Shown: positions 41,001-50,000 of the stretch, piece by piece | How positions within the stretch are numbered: the stretch's first letter is position 1 | Layout: each line of letters starts with the position of its first letter | From: Callorhinus ursinus | Lineage: Eukaryota > Chordata > Mammalia > Carnivora > Otariidae | Direction: 5' to 3' | Length of the DNA: 64,000 nucleotides | Assembly: GCF_003265705.1 (NCBI RefSeq) | Contig: NW_020313159.1 | Coordinates: forward strand, 1,304,342-1,368,341 | The notes under the pieces: generated by a model | Told to the model about the DNA's origin: nothing | Databases searched by the model: none | Seen by the model: only the letters and a program-made list of their open reading frames with translations | Made by a program: the position numbers and the translations under genes

Positions 41001-44000
41001 TTACAGAAGGAAACACCAGGTTCAAAGTAGTCCGATCAAGGTCACCACCTAGTAAGTGAACAAACAGGGATCTAAAAACAGCCTTTCTGGCCTGGGAGCT
41101 GAAGGTCTTGGTCAGCATGGTCAGTAACCACATATGGCCCCTTAACCTAGCCGGCTAGAGAGGGTACACTGGAGTAGGCAAAGCATGACCATGTCTTTGC
41201 CCCTGACTAGCTACAGGACCTTGAACAAACTCTTCATTTATGGGCCTCAAAACTGGTTCTCATCCTTCTGCTCCAAGAAGGCTTTCCCCACCTACTTCAG
41301 GGAGGAGCAACGACCTCCTCCTTTTGCTTCGTGTGTGTCTGTGAGGCAAAGAGCAATCAGAAACAAAACCTATTTTCTGTAATATCAACAACAATCTTCT
41401 TTGCATCCCTCACATGGGAATACAGTCAATGTTCAATAAAGGACTACATAAGAATCCCAAGATAACAATTCAGAACTGTCCAAGAGAACTATGCAAGCCA
41501 CTCTATAATTTTTTTAACTTTCTAATCGCCACATTAATAAAAGTAAAAAAGATTAATTTTAATAATATATTTATATAAGACAACCTAACCAAAATATCAT
41601 TTAAATATGTAATAAGTATATAAAAATTGTTAATGAGCTATTTTACGTTCTTTTTTCATAGTAAGTTTCAAATCCATGTACTTTACACTGAAGGCCACAA
41701 TTTGGCCATAGTCCACGTGCTCAGTAGCTACATGCGGAAATGACCACCAAAATGGACAGTGCAGCAGTGGCCAGAAGCTTCTCTCTGGATTGACTAGATG
41801 GCAGGAAAAAAGAAATCGAGAATATTGTGTGATGATGGTTCTGAGTAAATGCCAATTAGCCTGGAATTAGGGCAGAGGGTTGGGTCTGATCTACTGAGAA
41901 ATGCCTTCTCAATCTTATTTTTAATTATTCTTTTTTTTCTTTCATTGAAAAAAGAACTTTTTTTTTTTTTTAATTTTGTTAGTGAACATACAGTGCAATG
42001 TTGGTTTCTGGAGAATTCAGTGATTCAGCACTTACACACAACACCCAGGGCTCATCACAAGTGCCCTCCTTAATGCCCATCACCCATGTAGCCCATCCCC
42101 ACCCAATTATTCTTAAAATGCAATCACAGTTCCCCCAGGATTCACAGCCACCTATTACCATCTGATTTAATGATGAAATAAGCAACGATTTGGAAAATGT
42201 GTGAATATTGCTATGAGGCAAAAATGTGCAATAAATGTAACAACTCTTGATAGCTAGGCTGACTCATTAGAACACTGAGCATGGTACAAGAGCAACTAGA
42301 TGAACTTAGGAAAAACATCCATTAAAAAGCAGTACACAAAAACACCAAAAAAGAAAAACCTAGTTACCTCTTCTTTCTTGATATATTTAACACTTATGAA
42401 ACACTCAAGTAGCATATCTTTAATTTCTTTACTTTCCTCTAAATCATAATCAAAGCAATATAAAGCTTGATGAATACGCCAAAGCCGACATATGTCTGCA
42501 CCCTAGGAATGACATAAAAAGGAAAGATGTTATTTTAATAAATAATTAAGGTCACATTTCAAATTTACAATAAGAATAGTTTATATAATAAATAATTACA
42601 ACTCTGGATTATTCATCAAAAAGGAAGAAACTGTGGCAAAAGCACACAGAAGCACCGATAGGCAGCACTGTCTGGTTTCTGCGGTGTGGAGTCCAAGTGT
42701 GCAGCCACCAGCCCCATCAGGCTACAGAGCATGAAGTGTGGCCGGTGCGATGAGGGACCCAGTGTGTAGTTTTCTTCACTACAAGTGAAACGTAAGTAGC
42801 CCCATGCTGCTAGTGGTGCCCAAACACCGATGGCACAGGTGTAAAACACCAGAGACATGAAATAAAGTCTTGATTTAAAAGCGAAACAAAAAGGCGGAAA
42901 AAATGGACTTTTTTTCTTGAAAACAGATTTTTTTAAAAGAGAAACCAACAGTGGCTTAAGGGTAAATGCTGACAATCATATGGTGAGCTGAGGGAGCAGC
43001 CCGTCTTTTCTGTCATCATACTGGCGGCTCCTTGGAGGCCACGGTGAGACAGACACACAGACAGTGGGAGTGTGATGAAGGGCAAGCTGGCTAGAAAGCT
43101 GTTGGCAATGTGTACCAAGAGCTCCAAATGTGCATCAAGTTCAAACCCACTGATCTACGAATTTCATTTCTAGGAATCTGTCATAAGGAAGTAAAGGTAT
43201 GGGGGGGAAAAAGACAAAGAGAAATTCCTAAGCATCCCTAAAATAGGAATGATCACCTTAGGCAGTGGAGTTACAGAGGATTTTTATCTTCCTCATGTTC
43301 CCTTTTCTCCATTTGCCCACTTTCCTAAGATGAACCTAAGTATCCGTTGTTCTCTTGATCAGGGGATACAAACTTCTTTTTCTGGATTTCTTAACTAGAC
43401 ACCGAAGATGAAAGGCTGAGAAGTGGACCAAGTTAAATCCAATCCTCACATCTGCTCTCCAAAACCGCATCAGGCCTCGGCTGCAGTCTGACACAACCCC
43501 ACCCCTACGGGTGTCGTGCCTGCGCTGGGCCTGCCGCGTTCCCTGCCACTCCCGGGCCTTTCACCCTCCGTGACGCGGCCCGAGGTGGGGTCTGCCTCTC
43601 AGAGGACCCCACCAACACAGGCAGCCACTCCCACTGACCTGTCTCAGTCACTTCATCCCTTCTTCACTACGAAAAACACCCACTTTTGCTAACAGCGGCA
43701 ATGTGCCCCTCCAAAAACCCCATTTGCGGCAAACAAATGTGGCCATGTGGCCCAGTTCTGGATGGTGGATACAAGTTGAGAACTCCTGAGAAGGTCCGGC
43801 CCCTGCTGCCTCCCTGCCTCTTCTTCCTACCTGGAACTCACATGAGACAGCGAAGTGCAGCAGCCACCTTGCTACCATGAAGTGATAAGGGGGAGGACAA
43901 GGACCACACACCCCAAAAGATGGAGGAGAAAGCCCCATGAAACTGCAATGTGGATGGGGCGTCTGGGTGGCTCAGGTCATGACCCCGGGGTCCTGGGATC

Positions 44001-47000
44001 GAGTCCCACATTGGGCTCCCTGCTCTGCGGGGAGCCTGCTTCTCCCTCTGCCTGCCTGTATCTCTCTCTCTGACAAATAAATAAAATCTTAAAAAAAAAA
44101 AAAAAGGACTGCAATGTGGAGCCGCCACCCACTGTCCACCCCTGAATATCTTAAGTTAAAAAGACCCTAACTGGGGAAGCAACTGCAGTCAGGCCACTTA
44201 CAAGTGAACATAATTCCTAACTGGTATGAACACATGCACTATTAAAGGAAGGTATGTATTTTAAAAAGTAAACATACTGTTTTGGTCTCTAGACTCTTCC
44301 TTAATAGCATAATAAAAGCAGTCTTTCCCATATCTTCCTTGGCAGGCAGGCCTTTCTCCCACCATATGACACATAAATCCTGAATGGAACTCTGCAGCTT
44401 TTTTTCAGATTCAGGTAATGCATATAAAATACCTAAAACAGCACAGTAAATGTTCAGTTAGTAAAGTAAACAAATATTAGTTCAGATTCAATAGTGTAAA
44501 GTACTGACTCACAAAGGTTTCCTAAGCAAACATTTATGTTTAACTTGCCACAAATTTATATACATTTAAAGAATACAAACGATGTGGGGCGCCTGGGTGG
44601 CTCAGTCAGTTAAGCGGCCGCCTTCGGCTCAGGTCATGATCCCGGGGTCCTGGGATCGAGCCCCGCATCGGGCTCCCTGCTCAGCGGAGAGCCTGCTTCA
44701 CCCTCTCCCACTCCCCGTTTATGTTCCCTCTCTCGCTGTGTCTCTCTGTCAAATAAATAAATAAAATCTTTAAAAAAGAATACAAACGATGCGAACTTGA
44801 AAAAAACTGTTAACTACTGTTATAAAAGCAGACCCAACAGAATACAGAATTTTAGAAGAAGACTCAGAGGGGTCACACTGTCCACATCCCTCACTAAAGA
44901 GAGGCAGGTATTCAAACTACCCAAACATAAGTGCTACAACATCCACAGGTAACACTCAACACCAAAACCAGGTCAGGTGTGGCAACCACTAATCCACTAC
45001 ACCTGTCCTTCATAGGTTGGCTTCAAATCCTGGCTCACCGGTGAAAAACAGTAAAAGCAATTATTATAATGAATACAAAAACTGCAGTGCTTTTATTAAT
45101 AGAAAAGCTCAAGAATGAAATGAAAATATTGATAATATGCTCATAATTATAATCCATAGATATCCGAATGCCATTACATCCATGTTAAATTCCTGAATCA
45201 GTGGGAAGTTAGGAACAACTACAATTTTAGCATTAATCATTTTACAAAACAGTTATTTGGAGACTGTGAAAATAAACTGTAGTAACATTCACAAAGCATT
45301 GGGAATTATTTATATACCGATTAGGGGTAACTTCTTAAGACATTATATTTCAATGCAAAAATTCTGAATAAAACATACATAAATCCAAGTCTCACTAAGA
45401 ATGGAAAGTCTGATGTGAGAGTTTGTCACATGGAACTAATTAATTCACAGGGTGAAGGTGAGAACACTTAGGTGATTTTTCTTAAAACTCATTAAAATTA
45501 CTTCTGAATCTTTTTTATCTATAAAACAGTTTTATGTAAATATTTTATAATCAGATATTCTCACTAATTCATAGTGTTCCTCCTAAATTAATAACCACAG
45601 TTTCACAGTTTAGTTAAAACCTAAAAAGCACCATGATATAAATTGTAATAGTAAAGCTCCCCTAAGAGTCAATAATTATTCCTCAGGTCATGTTCATAAC
45701 ATATTTAAAGAACAAAATGCAGTGTCACAAATGCTTGGTTAAGCTGAAACTTTCTGGCAGTAATCACCAGCTGAGGAATTTATAATCAGACCATTTTCCC
45801 TTAATAAGCTCTTATCACTACGGTCCTGTAGGTCAAATAAGACACTCTGGAAAATCTGAAAACAAGCAGTCAGTTGTTCAGTATGTATGTTTTCACCATC
45901 TGAAATAGTTCTATGTGGCTTAAATTACATCAGTTCACCAGGACAGCCCTTAAAAGAATACTTCCTTGCTCCTTTTCTAGCTGAAGTAAAGGAGCTTGAA
46001 TGCAAAGTTATGCCTTAATACTTCCACTTCTACATGATGACTGGTCTCCTTTTACAGAGAATCATTAGATGCCCACCTCTAAACATGCCATGTTATCACA
46101 AATTCAACTTACCATTCAACATAACTGCACATTCCAGTAAGTCTTCATAGTTCTCACTTTCATTTATTACAGATACAGAAGCAAGAACCACAGATGTAAC
46201 TGCATGAATTATCTCTATGTTTTTTTCCTACAAATGAAAAAAATCTAAGTTCAAGTGATTTAAGATCAACTTAAAATATCATATTTAAAAGAAATGTGAA
46301 AGTTACGGGGCGCCTGGGTGGCTCAGTCGGTTAAGCGACTGCCTTCGGCTCAGGTCATGATCCTGGAGTCCCAGGATCGAGTCCCGCATCGGGCTCCCTG
46401 CTCAGCGGGGAGTCTGCTTCGCCCTCTGACCCTCTTCCCTCTCGTGCTCTCTCTCATTCTCTCTCTCTCAAATAAATAAATAAAATCTTAAAAAAAAAAA
46501 AAGAAATGTGAAAGTTACTAAATTTATAAAAATGAACCCACACTTCTAGCTTATTCTAAAAAGTGAACTAAAATTGAATACAGGTCAGCTGTCCAAAAAG
46601 GACACAACATTAAATAGCAGATTAGTAACAGCAGGATCGGAAAAAGTAAAACTATAATAAACAGACTTCTAATATTCTTAACTTCTAGCTTTAAGTTTCT
46701 TAACCTAAAATTCAATTATATACAATAACTATTTTTTAACAAAGGGGATATAACAAGTTCTCTATTTGAAAGACTACTACTACCGTGTTGGGGTCACGCT
46801 CTGTCTCCATATTCTCTTCACCCTGGACTTCCACCGTCTGCCACCCAGACACTGGGCTTCCTAACAACACATCTATTAATAAATTCTTGAGCCTTTGCCA
46901 TAGTTCTTCTTTCTGTTTCCTTGATAATTCATCTAGTAATTCATTTAGGCTGAAAGGGTCAGAAGCATCTTTCTGCAAAATAAATAGCAACTGTTATATT

Positions 47001-50000
47001 TCAAATACAAAAATTAGTTCTATCCCTTCTATAACAGCATCAAAAATTTAAGTGCTAAGTTAATTATCATTTCAAGAGCTGAGCTGTAGTTCTGAAATAC
47101 TTCTCCTAAAAGGAAAAGTATAGGAATAACAAGACAGAAAGTAGTAGATTCCAGGACGCCTGGGTGGCCAAGTTGGTTGGCGTCTGCCTTTGACTCAGGT
47201 TGTGATCGCAGGGTCCTGGGATCTCAAGCCCCACATTGGGCTCCCTGCTCCGCGGGGAGTCTGTTTCTGCCTCTCCCTCTGCCAGCTTGTGCTCTCCATC
47301 TCTCTCTAATAAATAAATTTTAAAGATAAAATAAAAAAATAAAATAGAAAATAGCAGATTCCTCCTCTACCTATTCAGCCCTAGTAACCTGGTCTTTGGA
47401 GTTTAAAATTTCACCCACTTAGGGCCCCTGGGTGGCTCAGCTGGTTAAGCGACTGCCTTCAACTCAGGTCATGATCCTGGAGACCCGGGATCGAGTCCCA
47501 CATCGGGCTCCCTGCTCAGCGGGGAGTCTGCTTCTCCCTCTGACCCTCTTCCCTCTCGTGCTCTCTCTCTCATTCTCTCTCTCAAATAAATAAAATCTTT
47601 AAAAAAATAAAATAAAATAAAATAAAATTTCACCCACTTAGAAAAATCCTCTCTAAAATCAATCCATCCACATGTCTACCATCTCCAGGCCTATAATTAG
47701 GGCACAAAAGTGTGCTGGAGCTATACAATTATTATCATATATAGCTCCAGCTCCCAACACAGCAAAGCCAACTGAGTATACCTCAAGTTTCTGATCTCTT
47801 ACTCGTCTCTAGACATCATGCTCTTCCATCAGCCAACGAGACAAATCAGATCCTCTCAACTATCCTTAAAAGCCCTGAGCCAACCATTTCCTCTCACTCT
47901 GAGCAGATGACCTCACTTACTCTTTGATACAGCAAACAGAAACTGTTATCAAAAGGGTAGAGGATCCATTATAAAGGCACTGCCTGTAGCTAATGTGACC
48001 ACCAAAACAGTGACAGTAATGGATTATAACCCAGTGAATAAAAAACCAGTGAAACTATACTGATAGTAAATAAATAACAAATAGCACCAGCATGCTATAG
48101 AATACCAATGAATAAATACAGAAGGGACATGTGGTTGGAAAATCACAATTTTATAGCCATTATAATAATAACTGATTCAGGCAAGAATCATCAATTGATA
48201 TTAAAACTAGTGGGTAGAAGTTAGATGAGGAGCAGGGTATTTACCTAATCTCAACTTCCTTCCCCAATGAAGACTACTTATTAATTATGAAGGTGGAAAT
48301 AGTAGCGTCACAGTGGAGATATCTGGTGGACCCCCAACCTAAGTGACTGATTAAAACTAACCTCACCGATAATGGGACAAATGGACATCATTTTGCCTCC
48401 ACTGAGGAAGACAAAACACCACTTAATGCAGCTCCTGCCAAAATGCATAAAGTAAATTTAATCATCAAATAAATGCAAACTGAAGGATATGCCACTAAAT
48501 AACTGCCTACACTCTTCAAAACTGTCAATGTAATGAAAAATGAAGTAAGGCTGAGACACTCTCTGGATTAAAGAAGCTAACGGGCGCCTGGGTGGCTCAG
48601 ATGGTTAAGCATCTGCCTTCGGCTCAGGTCATGATCCCGGGGTCCTGGGATCGAGTCCCACATCGGGCTCCCTGCTCCTTGGGAGCCTGCTTCTCCCTCT
48701 GCTTCTCTCTCTCTCTCTCCCTCTGTCTCTCATGAATAAATAAATAAAATAAGGAAGGAAGGAAGGAAGAAAGAAAGAAAAAGAAAGAAAGAAAGAAAGA
48801 AGCTAACAAGTCAGACAACTGAATGCAATGTCCAATACTGAATGGGGTCCTGGATCGGGGGGAAAAACATGAATATGTACTGCAGATGACAGTATCATTG
48901 TGCCAATGTCAAATTTCTTGGCTTTTAGAATTTTTATTGTGATTATATAAGAGAATATCTTTCTTTAGGCAAATACACACTGAAATATTTAGGGATGAGA
49001 CAAATGCCTGCAACAGACTTCCAAATGACTCAAAAAGAACAGGTAAATGCAGGGAATGATAAAGAAAACATGGCAGGTGGTAACTGGCAAATCCGAGTGC
49101 AGGGGATTCAGTATTCTTCTGCAACTTTCCTTTAACTCTGCAATTATTTCAGTAGCAAAGGGGAGGGCAGGTAGCCTCTCCAGGGCCCTCCAAGCCTAAT
49201 TCCCCACCCTACCTCCTACCATCTTCCCTTCTTTCCCAGGAAGCCCCATCTGAGCTGGCTACGGCTGCACCTGCCTCAGGGTCTTCCCCTCCCCATCCCT
49301 CTTGTCCAGAATTCTCCTCCCTCAGTCTCCATAGGGCCCATTCTAATCTCTGAGCAAAATCACATTTGCACTCCCATCCTCTACCCTGCTTGTTCCTCTC
49401 CCTTCACCTGTAGAACCTAAGCTCTCTTTGGGCAGAAACTTGGTATGTGCTGTACCCCAACCTCCAGAGCAGAGCCTGGCATCCAGAGAGCACTCAGGAC
49501 AACTCCTTAAATGGCAGTTATCCTGGGTCCTGACCACCCTACTCTCAACACTAACCCTCCATTCTCAGAGAGCCACTGAGGTCATAGGCAATGCTGCCCC
49601 ATAACACTTGTTTTGAAATGCAAATTTGTTCCAATGCAATCAACACACAAGGCAACAATTTCAGCAAAAGACAATTTCTGGTTTACTTATGTGGGATTTC
49701 ATCAGTACGTGAATGCAGAAAACTGCACCCACTGAGTGGAGCCTCAGAGTCACAGAAAACACACACCCCAGACGCCTGCCAGCTCCTGGGACCCCACATG
49801 GGCTTCAAGCCGCACCATCCACACCCTGGGTCCCTCCCACCTTCTTGACCCACCTCAATCGACCCTCTGACCAAAGCTCTCTTCAATGTTCTCTGTCCTC
49901 CCAGCCTGGTCTGTATTCTTCTTCTCTGTTCTCTTCCTGTCACACACAGCATTGGCAGGCTAGCCCCTGGGAGCACGGGTGCCCACTTCCACCTGCAAAC

